The notes beneath the pieces were generated by a model. That model made no database searches. It saw nothing but the letters and a program-made list of their open reading frames with translations, and had not been told where the DNA came from. From Silene conica (taxonomy: Eukaryota > Streptophyta > Magnoliopsida > Caryophyllales > Caryophyllaceae), in contig CM055311.2 in assembly GCA_029255685.2 (NCBI GenBank), positions 2,900,269 through 2,964,268 of the forward strand: a DNA stretch of 64,000 bases, read 5' to 3'. Positions 54,452 through 64,000 of the stretch are shown here, in pieces (position 1 is the stretch's first letter; each line of letters starts with the position of its first letter). The translations under genes were made by a program, and so were the position numbers.

Positions 54452-54824
54452 AACCTTTGTCAGCTCTATTGCCTTAAGCTTCTCAGTATCAAAGACCATT
54501 CTGTTTTTCATTTTTCTGCCTTTTAGTTTGCTAGTCACATTAATAACTTGACGGCTGCCTTTTGTTTTTTTGGCCTGATTCCATAAATTTGTTATTGTTT
54601 TCCAATTCTGACATAGCATCATGCTTGGGTTTTTCATCAATACTTTTTTCTAGCAAAATCTGAATTATTCTTGCTCTTTCTAAGTTGTCAAGATTCTTTG
54701 TTTTCATTATTGTTTGATTGTTTTGGCTGGATGTGTGTAAATGAAGTTGTTGCTTTGGCTGGATGTCTTTGAATGAAAGGGTTTGTTTTGTTTTGATGCT
54801 CTTAAATGAAGTTGTTTGTGGCAT

Positions 54825-55808
54825 GATGTATGCAAGTGCTGAAATAGTTCCTCTATTTATAATGCCTTCAAACTTTGCACAATTTGAATTTATAAATTGG
54901 CTCTAAAATGAAACGTGCTTGAAATTTGGCTTCATATTTGAAATTTGGTGCCAATTTGAAGTACATGGTTAATTTGATGATGTAACTTGACTTTGACAGT
55001 TTAATTTTGGTTAAGGGACAGCCAACTTGGCTGATTTAACAAAGACAGATAATTGCAATTCTGAAGTCCTCTTAATCTGCCCTTGAAATCGTTTTGTTCT
55101 TAAATTATCGTATTGTAAAATAATCTGTAATTTATTTTTAGATTCTAAGTATTGTAATTTTGTTTTAAGTAATGTACTATACTTTTAAGTAATGGAGGCA
55201 TGTCTCCATTTTTTCGGTTGTTTAAAAACCAGAAACTGTAAACTGGACTGCTGTATTATTCTGGTTGTATTTTGGAGGGAATGGTTAAAGGATGGTAATG
55301 CACTTAATTGTGCAGTGTATTTTTGGAGGGAACAATTAAACCTCATAAGCATTTGTGATCCCTTAATTAACTCTTAATTAATTTACCCCTCTCTCCAATC
55401 TTCAAGGCCCACAAGACACACTTATTCATTAAATAATACCCCTTCTTAATCCTTGTGGCCATCTAAAGGGAACAAAATATGAAATAGGAGGGAGTATTAA
55501 ATTAAACATTAAAGTACATACAAGATTAATTAAAAAAGAAAAAAAAAAGAAAAAAGTTAAAAAGATTAAGTTTTAAAAAACTACATAAATGAAGGAAAAT
55601 AGTACAGTAATTCATTAAAAACCCTTGGAAAAGGACTCTAGGGCACTCCATCTTAACAAATAGACTAAGACATTTTCCGTAAAAAAAGATTTTGGTTTTT
55701 TGTATCTCTATTTCTTTACCAAACTCCGAACAGATCAACTTATCTCAAACCTTGGAAACCTTGGTGAATCCTACTATCCTAGCATCAACGTTTTCTGGAT
55801 CTGGTAGC
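54825..55808. other. Intergenic DNA without recognised gene
   Basis: AT-rich. 'ggagggagtatta' at about 55487 resembles one end of a Stowaway element, but no partner end was found. Confidence 0.4.
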
Positions 55809-56070
55809 AAAAGGTTAGCTTGTTCTTTTCCAATTTTTAAACAAATTAATTCCTTTTTCCAATCTCAATTCCGACTCTATCACTCCCCGTTAATTGTGAG
55901 AATCATAGGTAAAAGGTAACCTTGTTCTTTTCTACCCTTTACAATCTCAATTCTAACTATTTCTACCCGTTAGTTAATTCCAAGTATCACTCTATATTAA
56001 TAGCGAGTCGTAGTTAAACGTTAACCTTGTTCTTTTCTACCCTTTAGCACCTCAATTCCAACTCTGTCGT
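55809..56070. repeat. Three diverged tandem units of about 103 bp
   Basis: Units starting near 55809, 55912 and 56014 share AAAAGGTWACCTTGTTCTTT, then 'ctaccctttaCAATCTCAATTC', then 'actctatca'. They are in direct orientation and lie next to the PPR pseudogene. Confidence 0.55.
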
Positions 56071-56179
56071 GTATTCAACAACACGTGTTTGTTAATGATG
56101 TTGATGATGAAGATCATCATTTGCTTGTCAACTCTGTGATTCAACAATGCAAATTAGGGTTACTCTTTTTTATCGTCTT

Positions 56180-57015
56180 GAGTTGTCTTGTAAATACAGT
56201 AGGCATTCTCACCAATTGCTAATTGATGCCGCTTCCGCCGTGTTGGTTTCGGTTTGACTCTCCTTATTCCTTATGCTTGGTTATCCCCCTGATGTTGTCT
56301 CCGTGATGACTTATTGATTCGGATAAGTTGGTCCACGCCGTTAAATTGTTAGATAAAATCGTCAAGTTTGACCTCCAACATACTCTTTTATCCAATAATT
56401 TAAACCTATCTTTTTTTTACCTAAGCTACGCCTGCTATGTTCAAAGGTTTTTGCCACTCTCGTGACAATGCTACTGCCCTTTGCTTGCTTCGTAGTATCC
56501 AACGTCTTCTTATATAACACCATCTTAGATACTCTTTTTAAACAGCGATTTAGCCTCTTCATGGAGATGAAAACCAACACCATTATGCCCACCGTCGTAA
56601 CCTATAATACATACATACTCCATGCTAATTGACACGTATTGTACACAAGGAATGGTTGATGAAGGAAAGAACTAAGACATGAGCGTCTCCGAATGTCGTT
56701 ACTTACAGTACTTTACAAACAGGTGCTATTTGCGTGCGTGATGGAGGAGGCAAAAAAGCTTTTGGTTATTATGCTCCAAGCATTGTGACTTACAGCCTAA
56801 TGTGTGTATATGCATGTCTAAAAAGGTTGACAACGCCTTTGACATGTTCCAGGACCTGCTTCTTAAGGAACACATATCCCCTGTTGTTGTCACTTACTGT
56901 GAGGAGCTAGGGGTTTTTTTGCTCATTCTGGTACAACTTTATTTCTTAGCTTACTTACAACTTGTAATGTTAGTGATGCAGACAAGAGGCTTTGGTTCTA
57001 ATGTTTTCCCATGAG
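56180..57015 (+). pseudogene. PPR protein pseudogene (restorer-like)
   Basis: Fragments of 35-residue pentatricopeptide repeats can be read on the plus strand. NVFLYNTILDTLFK, FSLFMEMKTNTIMPTVVTYN and KKVDNAFDMFQDLLLKEHIS followed by PVVVTY match the typical 'LFxEMKxxGIxPxVVTYNTLI' wording of P-class PPR proteins. Stops and frame changes between them, and a compressed repeat near 56525, show it is dead. PPR proteins act on organelle RNA; nothing here can be functional. Confidence 0.7.
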
Positions 57016-57889
57016 GATGATGGTATGTGGCTTTTTGTTGTCTGATATCAATGTTTTGAGAATGTTATAATGAAGGCTGTGCTATATGCAAAGCTATGCC
57101 TCCCCTAACATATTCCTTAACTGCATGAGGCGTTTCACTATAATCCTAAACCTATGCCTTTTCTTGTAAATCTTAACAACATATTTTATTGCTAGTATAT
57201 TTGTGCAAATTTGCAGTTTTGATGGGAAGTTGTGATCAATCTTTGGTGAATATTTACTGATAGTTTCTTGTTTAGTGATCAAGAGAACATAAGTAAAATG
57301 ATGAAGCAAATTGTGATTGAAAATTGATAAATAGTGAGATTGCAAAACAAACAAGTGTACGAAAGTAAGGTATAATATCATAATCATAAATGCTGGGTAA
57401 ATGGAGAAATGAAGAATCATAGAGTGATTTTCTATAGTATAATAAATGATGGTCTTTTTAAATTATTTTGGCTTCGAGGAGCCATTGTGGTGGTCTCTTC
57501 TTGTGGCCATGGGTTTGTACTTTGTAGCCGCGAATAGATCGATTCCTACAATATACTCTCTCCGAGTTATAGTGTTGGTTCCTATTTTTCTTTTGATGCG
57601 AGTTTAGTGATGATTTCTGTTTTCCTTTTTAGTGGTCCAAAATCAATTCAGTATGGGGTAGAGTGTTTTGTGTGGTTTAGAATCATTTCCTTATTTTTTG
57701 TGCATAAAGGTAAAGGAATCAACACTATAACAATTACAAGACTATGTTGTTTGAATGTTACTACTAAGGTTGAATTATAAAGTGTTTTACATTCTCATGG
57801 TTGAATTAAGTGTTTAATGTTACCCATGCGTGCATTTTACGTCACATTATGCTCCTAGTTGCGGTTTTATATTTCTTTGTGCGTTATTA
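57016..57889. other. Intergenic DNA without recognised gene
   Basis: No recognisable frame or repeat border. The short frame at 57094-57420 (minus) is AT-driven and shows no known domain. Confidence 0.4.
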
Positions 57890-58330
57890 CAGGACTGAAT
57901 GAATTAAGCCAATTTGATCTCATTTGGGTCCTTATGAATGAAAATGGTGGAGTGTGGAAGCAATGGAACCAAGCATTATAACCTTGTATCAAGTACTATA
58001 TGGTATGCAGGTGGTCAATTCAACCTCATCTCATCATAATGAAAGCTCTCCATGTCAGAGACAGTTGGATTATTGTAGTTGGGGGTGAGGAAAAAGCCAT
58101 CCAAACGTTCAATTCTTGTGTTCACAGGGGTAAATTCAATGCTAGTGCTGCTTATAACGTCTTTAGAAATTGTGGACATACAGGTTAGGATGGGCTAATG
58201 CATTGAGTAATAATGTCATCGTGTCTTTAGCTGCTCAGTGGATTGTAGCATTATGAGGGGAATTATCACAGGCATCTTTTTTTTACTGTGCTAATTCCAA
58301 TATTTTGGGGAGGCCTACTGATGGTTGTAT
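57890..58330 (+). pseudogene. Possible LINE reverse-transcriptase C-terminal remnant
   Basis: GKFNASAAYNVFRNCG, then WANALSNNVIVS in a neighbouring frame, resemble the 'zinc-binding in reverse transcriptase' region of plant LINEs (GKFTVKSAYNLLR ... ). Stops interrupt it and no RT core is nearby. Tentative. Confidence 0.35.
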
Positions 58331-59131
58331 GGATCTCTAGTTAGAAGAAAAGGAAGCATCGGAAGATGCTCTAAATAGGGTTTAGAGGTTTGCTCTGGCT
58401 ATTTCGTGTAAGCTTTCCTTTTCTTGTTTCCTTTTGGATGAAGAAGATAAAGGGTACTTTCTTGGGAAAAAAGAAGAGAAAGAAAATGCAAATTGAGAAC
58501 AGAAGACGAATGTTTGCACAAGGGTCAACTTCAAAACGCCATATTTGAACCCTAGAACTCTGATTAGGGTGATTTTAGTTGGCGGTGAACGCTTTTTGTA
58601 TTAGCTGACCTGTAGGATCTATTTATTTGGGCGCTACGAGTGCTACCCGTGCAACAAGGTGTACAATTGCGTGGTTAGACTTCTTGAAAGCTTGCAAAAA
58701 AAAAAAAGACTTCGTAAAATCTTGATAAAAATAAATAGGCTCTTGTTTTTCATTAAATAAAAATAAAGCTTGATGAGTTATTTCAATCATTGTATTAAGA
58801 TTACTTACTTATCCGATTCTCTTTAAGCACAATTGACCCAAAATGATTTGACCCAATAACGAGTCGACCTAAACCAACTTGACCTTAAATCATATGTTGT
58901 TCTGATTGGTAGGACCTAAACACAATATAACCTAACCTACGTTAGACTTGACTTTACTTGATCCACACCTCTAATTGTGTACACGAGAATGGTTAGAAAT
59001 AATAAAAGAATAATCAGCTAGCACTAACAATGAAATCACAAATTCGTGTCTAAGGACTAAGATGTGAAGATTCATTTTAAGTTTAAGTTAGATTATATAG
59101 ATTCACGTGAAATGAATATAACAACACAAAT
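58331..59131. other. Intergenic DNA without recognised gene
   Basis: No frame of interest. It is AT-rich with a poly-A stretch near 58697-58708. Confidence 0.4.
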
Positions 59132-59294
59132 TCTCATTGAAGACGGACATATCCGTCACAAGCTGAAGACGGGTCAAGTTGTTAGATAAGACGAAAGTAT
59201 AATATTATTCTCTAGATAATTTGCTCCTGTCTTATCTACCAAATTGATATTACTTGACCCGTCTTCACCTTGTGACGGTCCGTCTTAAGTGAGA
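59132..59294. mobile_element. Fold-back MITE
   Basis: 163 bp with long terminal inverted repeats of about 45 bases. The left arm TCTCATTGAAGACGGACATA and the right arm (opposite strand) TCTCACTTAAGACGGACCGT both continue into GTCACAAG.TGAAGACGGGTC. The 'aagacgga' ends are of a type common in Caryophyllales. Confidence 0.7.
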
Positions 59295-59330
59295 CTTAAT
59301 GATATAATAAAAGCAAAATAAAGAGTTATA

Positions 59331-59625
59331 CTCCCTCTTATTCCCAATAACTGTCACATTTCGGGTTTGGTACGGGAATTAAGGAATTCATTTGTTTAAT
59401 GTAAAGTAATGTGTGGGGTGGGAAGATTGGAGAGAGGGAATGTATTATTGATTATTATTGTGAGTAGAGGTGATTAAAATAAGTAGTGTTGTGGGGTAAG
59501 GTGGGGTATTATTATGGGTTAGAGTGAATAAAATAAGTATAAACAATGTCCCAAAATGGAATATGTGACAATTAGGTGAATAGACGAAAATGGCAAATGT
59601 GACATTTATTCGGAATAGGAGGGAG
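59331..59625. mobile_element. Stowaway MITE
   Basis: CTCCCTCTTATTCCCAATAA at the left and, on the opposite strand, CTCCCTCCTATTCCGAATAA at the right, with TA duplications at 59329-59330 and 59626-59627. Confidence 0.85.
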
Positions 59626-60020
59626 TATATTGAGTGATACTTGACCCATTTAAAGACGGATATACCCGGAGCATATTGGGGAGTTGAAGCGGTAAAAGTA
59701 GAATTTGGAGGGAGCAAGTGTTAGCGAAAAATGGAACGCTCAGATAGGAAAAGGTAAAGGAAAAGGAAAAGGAGCGAGTAATCATGGATTGAGACGTATT
59801 TGTATGTGATTGGCCAGCCTTGGCTTTTGTATTTACAGAACCAACATCAACATATTATCATATATACTACCGAGTATATATAATATAATATAATATAATA
59901 TTTAAAATCCTTTTTCTTTATCCATTTTTCTCATACATCCGATCAACTTACCTCCGTTGAAAATTCAATCTTTCTTCTTGTTAAAGGTATTTTCTAAGCT
60001 TCATGGATTTTCATTATCTT

Positions 60021-60055
<35 letters not shown>

Positions 60056-61502
60056 GTTTGCTGGTAATATGATCGATGAGCTTTATCATTTACTAATTGC
60101 TAAGTTTGTGATTATCCGTTGGAGTATGACTGACTTATTGGATTATATTTGATCTGCCTCTTTTCATGCCTAACTTCATTGCTTAATTGGATATTCAACT
60201 TGCTTTATTCTTACTTGTCATCATTTTTGTTAATTGTTTTTACTGTCTCAAGTTTTTTTTCCTATAGAAATTCTGATGGGGTATGTGCAAGGTTCAACTT
60301 TGGTATTTGTGTTTTTGGTTTTCAATTCATGGCGTACTAATGCGGCACCAGTTTTACTGTAATTGTTACTCCCTCCGTATATCTGTATTTATTACGTGGT
60401 TTAAAGTCGGTGTTTGTTTGGATAACAAAAATGATAGAGAGGGAAATGGAAGGGGAGGAAGGAGGGAGATATTGGAAACTCCAAACAAAGTTTTCCTTCC
60501 AAATCTCGGCAATGATGGAAAGATTTTAGTTTGGTTTGAAGGAGGCATTTCTGCTCCCTTCCATTTTCCTCCTTCCATATATTGAAATTGAACCCCTCAC
60601 TTTCTCTCCAATTCCCTCAATCCAAACAGTTTACAGTAAACTGCATTTGTAGAATCTTAGTATTTAACCTAAAACAGTACTTTTTGTAAAGAGCTTCAAC
60701 ATTTAGCTTGTTGGGAACTCACTTATGGGAACTAAGAGTTAGGTTTAATACAGTTGTTGTTTATCATTGAACTGGTGAAATGTACTCCCTCCGTCCCGAT
60801 CACTAGTGTATGTTTCCTTTTGGCACAAAGACCAAGGATAGAGTAGATGACCCTTTGTGGTTATTGTTACGAGAGGACATTAATGGACGTTGAAGATCGA
60901 ATTACCCATTAGAAACATGCCTAATATAAAAAGGTAAACAAATATGAAACATTCAAAAATGGAATAGGTAAACGAATGACCGGTTCCGGGGGATATAGCA
61001 GTTGTTGCATGGTGGTACGATTACCTACCCAGAGGTGTTATGGGGACATGGAGTTGTCAGAAATTCAACTTACAAATGAAGGCAGTGTGGAATCATCATT
61101 TATGCTACTTCAGCTCTTCTGAATCGTCATGACTGTTCTACACTTCATATTAGTCAAAATGGAACATTTTTTACAAGATAGTTGTGTGTGTGTGTGTGTG
61201 AGCCACTCAATTACGCATTGTATCCAAACCTTCAGTTGAAGTCATGATGTAGTAACAATGCGTCCTTTCTCATTACTGTTTGTCATGTTTGATGTACTTT
61301 ATGTTACATTGTTACTAGACTTGACCTAAAATTAGTAATAAGAAAGCCATTTTATTTTGTGGAAGTGTTAATATCTTCATAAAACTGTAAATTCAACATG
61401 GATTGCTTTTCATATATTGTTTATAGTACTTCTCAGCCAACGAAGCGGAAAATTCGTTCCCCTTATTGTGAAGCCAATTAGAAGGTTGACAAAATTTCCA
61501 TA
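59626..61502 (+). promoter_or_regulatory. Upstream region and probable 5' leader intron of the PH-domain gene
   Basis: A TATATAATATAATA-rich stretch at about 59875-59900 could hold the TATA element. A leader exon may end at AAAG|GTATTT (about 59986), and a later leader exon may begin after TTTATAG near 61427. The intron would carry a (TTTA)n repeat (60028-60055), a Stowaway element at 60785-60993 and a (TG)n run (61181-61200). Splice sites here are inferred only from sequence. Confidence 0.4.
60785..60993. mobile_element. Stowaway-like MITE upstream of the PH-domain gene
   Basis: The left end CTCCCTCCGTCCCGATCACT and the reverse complement of the right end TCCCCCGGAACCGGTCATTC share the family pattern and run on to TTTCC/TTTACC. 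TA flanks both sides (60783-60784, 60994-60995). Confidence 0.6.
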
Positions 61503-63108
61503 ATGGGTGATGGTCCCAGATACATCGAAATCATACCAGATTACTTTGAGACATCAACTTCTGCAGCTAATTCTCCTCAGGAGATGGGTTCCGATTGTTC
61601 AGTATCTTGTGAAGAGTCATCTCATACATCAACATCTGGCACCATTTCTCAATGTCAGAGAAATTCTTTCACAGCACAAAAGAGTCCTGACATCTCTAAT
61701 AGGTATAGTTTAAGAACTGTAGCTAAAACGAGTCGTTAATGATATCTTCCTCTGCGTTTGGATTCACAATAGTCTCAATTTTTGTTTTGTGGACCAGGAA
61801 AAAGTTCAGAACTGCTTCATTCATGTTGAGATTATTTAGCTTAAAGGGGATACATTTCACTGGTGCAAATGGTGAAGAAAAAGTAAGCTAATATTTACCT
61901 CTTGTTCACGCCGTTATTATTGTTGTAGTAGTAATAGTTTATGTCTGACTATATGCAACTGGAACTGATAGGTTGAGCTAAGTGCCGTAGAACTAGAATC
62001 TCTCCGATCAGAACTTAAAGATATAGAAGAAAGAGAGGCGCATTTGAAAGCACAGTATGATAAATCTCTGTCTTTCTAAAATGTATGATTAGCTACTTAG
62101 GTTCTTTTGTTAACATGTACCAAACCAATTTAGGTTGGAACATCTCAATGAAATTTTGAGGTGGGCTCGTCTATCGGGATACTTGTATATGCGAACGGTA
62201 CGTGATCCCTCTACTTTGATTCTTAAAATGTCAAAATAAATTAATGCCCGTAACATATCAAGTCACTTTTGTAATACATGGCCGGTTTTATTACTTGCGA
62301 TTTTTTAGAGATGGGATGCATTACCAGGAGAGCTCCCTCTAATTGATGATTGTGATGTTGACGATTGGATTCCACGTTTTGTTGTCTTGCAAGGACCATG
62401 CCTCTTCTTCTACCGATCATCTACAGGTTATAATATTTCTCCAAGTTTTTTGTAAAGTACTGTGTTTTGTGTCAGTCCAGAATATCAGTTAACTGCCATG
62501 TTTTACCACACATTATATTTGGAGACATCAATGGTAATGGTTGATATCATTTGAGCACAAAAGTCAAATGGGTAGTAAATTTAGGGGGAGGCAGCTGTAT
62601 GGATGTGGTTGAACAGCGGATTTAGTTCCACAGCGCGTATTACTTTTTGAGTCTTTTATGGAGTACACATCATCTATTTGACCTGGCAATTTTGATGCGC
62701 AGATTTGAGTCCTTTAGATTCAACTCTCCTTTCCGACATTGTTAAAGTGGATCAATTACCAAATCTTGTTCGTGAGGATGAAATAGTTTGGCATTGCTTT
62801 TACATTGTGACGCGCTATGGACTCAGGATAGAGTGCTCTAGTGTTTCCAGAATACAGGTACGTTCAATGGTTGGCCCTCGTGCTTTGTTCTTTATGTTAC
62901 TGCCTTCTTGCGATGATTTTTATTTGAGCCCCTAGAAACTGATGCTGTTTGGCTGTATCTAAAAGGAATTGTGGACTTGTGGTTGCTGGGGGGAACGTTG
63001 ACTACAATGTTCTGTACTTGTGTTGTTTCGTTAAATAATGGCTGATACTGAGACCGTAACTTGTTGGTACAGGTGGATTCTTGGTTGACAGTGTTGCGTA
63101 CAGACTAG
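61503..63108 (+). CDS. Pleckstrin homology (PH) domain protein, seven exons
   Basis: Exons 61503-61702, 61798-61882, 61972-62054, 62134-62197, 62309-62426, 62703-62857 and 63073-63108 give 741 nt and 246 residues, all with GT-AG introns and matching phases. The N-terminus (MGDGPRYIEIIPDYFE) leads to a Ser/Thr-rich stretch. KKFRTASFMLRLFSLKG at about 67-83 and a short coiled coil (VELSAVELESLRSELKDIEE) follow. The PH domain at about 135-245 starts at SGYLYMRTRWDALPG, contains DDWIPRFVVLQGPCLFFYRS and ends with the usual Trp helix (IQVDSWLTVLRTD). PH domains bind phosphoinositides or proteins at membranes; the precise role is unknown. The upstream frame is closed, which supports the ATG at 61503. 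Confidence 0.87.
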
Positions 63109-63609
63109 AGTGCAGGTTTACTGACAGAATTGGCGAAAGTTGTGACAGCATTGCTCAGAATTGTGTTTAATCTTGTAACACAAGGTTGACGGAATTTGCA
63201 CCTTGTTTTACTGGGAACTCGTCCTTCAACGGTTGTAAATATGACCCAATGTAAGTAAATAATGACATGTATACAATGTTTACCATATCTTGTCATATGG
63301 TAAGTTTGTAACCTTCTAAGGTTTGTGGTGGTGTTTTTTCAAATAAAGTTGGGGAATATTCGCCACGGACATTAGGATGTAATACAAAATACGGAGTAAT
63401 AAATAATATTTGCTAGACCTGATTATTTATCTACTTTTTTTTTATTTTTTGTTTAAGATATTTTATTAAAAAGAAAATAAATAACTAGAACATAGAAAGT
63501 ATAAATAAAAACCATTATCAATGTCATGTGTCAAATTTACCCTTTTCATTCCGTTTTTATATGGAATAGGGTTGTCTATATGAAGATGTGGCGTGTGCTT
63601 CTACCATTC
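63109..63609. other. Convergent 3' regions of the PH-domain and F-box genes
   Basis: 'aataaa' at about 63342-63347 is a possible polyadenylation signal for the plus-strand gene. No other feature was seen. Confidence 0.45.
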
Positions 63610-64000
63610 TCACACGGGATCCTGTGTTATCTCTGCATAACTTTGCTTCTCGTCCATGACTAGGTTGCCACCAATGAGCGGAAGTAGACTTCCCGTACAA
63701 GTAAACGCCTCGTGAAAGTGAGGCACGTCACCAACCTCATGGATCTCCGATAACCAGGATTTATTATCCTGATCCTTCGTGTTATACCATTTGACTTCAA
63801 CCCCCTTCTGGTTGGCATCTAATTTCTCACAACCTCTAGCCACCAGGATCTCGCCTTGACCACAACTCGTACTGTTTTTCCTGTAACAAAGCGGAAACAC
63901 GTGCAAATAACTCTTGTCGGCACCCAAATCAGAGAGTTTAAACAGTTTCACCCATGACTCTTTTACGCAATACTCCTTCATCACCCATATATCTAACCCT
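63610..64000 (-). CDS. F-box protein, C-terminal part (gene continues beyond the window)
   Basis: The minus-strand frame is open from the window edge to the stop at 63610. The first residues visible (LDIWVMKEY, then VKESWVKLFKL) are the hallmark of the F-box-associated C-terminal domain (FBA type), with WYNTKDQD and ALTCTGSL-like FTCTGSLLPL further on. The F-box itself and the start lie outside. Such proteins are substrate adaptors of SCF ubiquitin ligases. No internal stop is seen in the 130 residues present. The gene converges on the PH-domain gene. Confidence 0.85.
   Translation of the reverse strand, partial: GLDIWVMKEYCVKESWVKLFKLSDLGADKSYLHVFPLCYRKNSTSCGQGEILVARGCEKLDANQKGVEVKWYNTKDQDNKSWLSEIHEVGDVPHFHEAFTCTGSLLPLIGGNLVMDEKQSYAEITQDPV

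Larger units (their letters stand above)
52283..54824 (-). pseudogene. Plant mariner-like transposase pseudogene, interrupted
   Basis: Two pieces read on the minus strand. The N-terminal piece, 54824 to about 54452, has LDNLERARIIQILLEKS and, after a frame change, VTSKLKGRKMKNR, like the helix-turn-helix part of plant mariner transposases. The second piece, about 52513-52283, has GVNQSTINIWVGRKNI, SNAVKP-like HTNAVKPGL and HMDEK. This is the motif with the first catalytic Asp, where the next codon is TGA in place of the usual Trp. Nothing of the remaining catalytic core follows. The pieces are separated by a terminal-inverted-repeat element that itself holds a solo LTR. Confidence 0.75.

Noticed and set aside
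57094-57420. 108-residue minus-strand frame
   Set aside because: AT-driven, rich in Ile, Phe and Leu, no known domain and no neighbour support.
60367-60400. Another Stowaway element beginning CTCCCTCCGTATATCTGTAT
   Set aside because: Only one end is present; no matching right end with TA duplication was found.
60366-60585. Frames at about 60283-60585 as an upstream exon of the PH-domain gene
   Set aside because: They lie in repeat-like purine-rich DNA, do not splice in phase to 61503, and the PH family begins with the MGDGPRYIEI-type start.

Overview
The window is nuclear DNA from a flowering plant, almost certainly a eudicot. The host genes have GT-AG introns, one encodes a chloroplast-targeted NDH subunit, and 1-42763 is a nested stack of plant LTR retrotransposons (Athila and Tat lineages of Ty3/gypsy). 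Small repeats with 'aagacggatatatccgtc'-like arms suggest Caryophyllales; that placement is a weak inference. No prokaryotic feature, rRNA, tRNA gene or CRISPR array was seen.

Left two thirds (1-42763), names provisional. Element E (1-1903, minus, cut by the window edge) shows an LTR, an initiator-Met tRNA primer site and leader. Element A (3872-26346, minus) is an Athila-type element with a perfect GTGAG target duplication and a tRNA-Asp primer site. Its integrase is split by element B (10204-20399, minus), a Tat-lineage element. Element D (about 28440-32162, minus) is a truncated Athila relative with only a decayed gag and one LTR. Element C (32621-42763, plus) is a second Tat-lineage element with intact gag-pro and pol frames and LTRs that look identical, but a truncated 5' LTR. 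B and C each carry, opposite to gag-pol, a spliced gene with conserved intron positions. In both, gag-pro and pol are separated by a UAG followed by CAA-TYA, the tobamovirus-type readthrough context.

The most unusual signal is a paired box: GGTCGGTCGACC, nine variable bases, GGTCGGTCGACC. I found 16 pairs, every one with exactly 21 bases from start to start. They lie in both LTRs of A, in its non-coding 3' part, in frame inside its gag, and in the leader of the unrelated element E. I do not recognise it as any described element.

Right third (42764-64000) is gene-bearing. It holds a three-exon gene for a 79-residue protein ending LLGGCF (45503-47079, plus), ndhS (48329-49075, minus), a seven-exon PH-domain protein gene (61503-63108, plus) and the 3' part of an F-box gene (63610-64000, minus). 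Between them lie small DNA transposons with clear target duplications (Harbinger-like, hAT-like, Stowaway), SINE-like insertions, a solo LTR inside a terminal-inverted-repeat element inside a mariner transposase pseudogene, a PPR pseudogene and a possible LINE remnant. Coordinates were read by eye; LTR divergence counts are hand counts.
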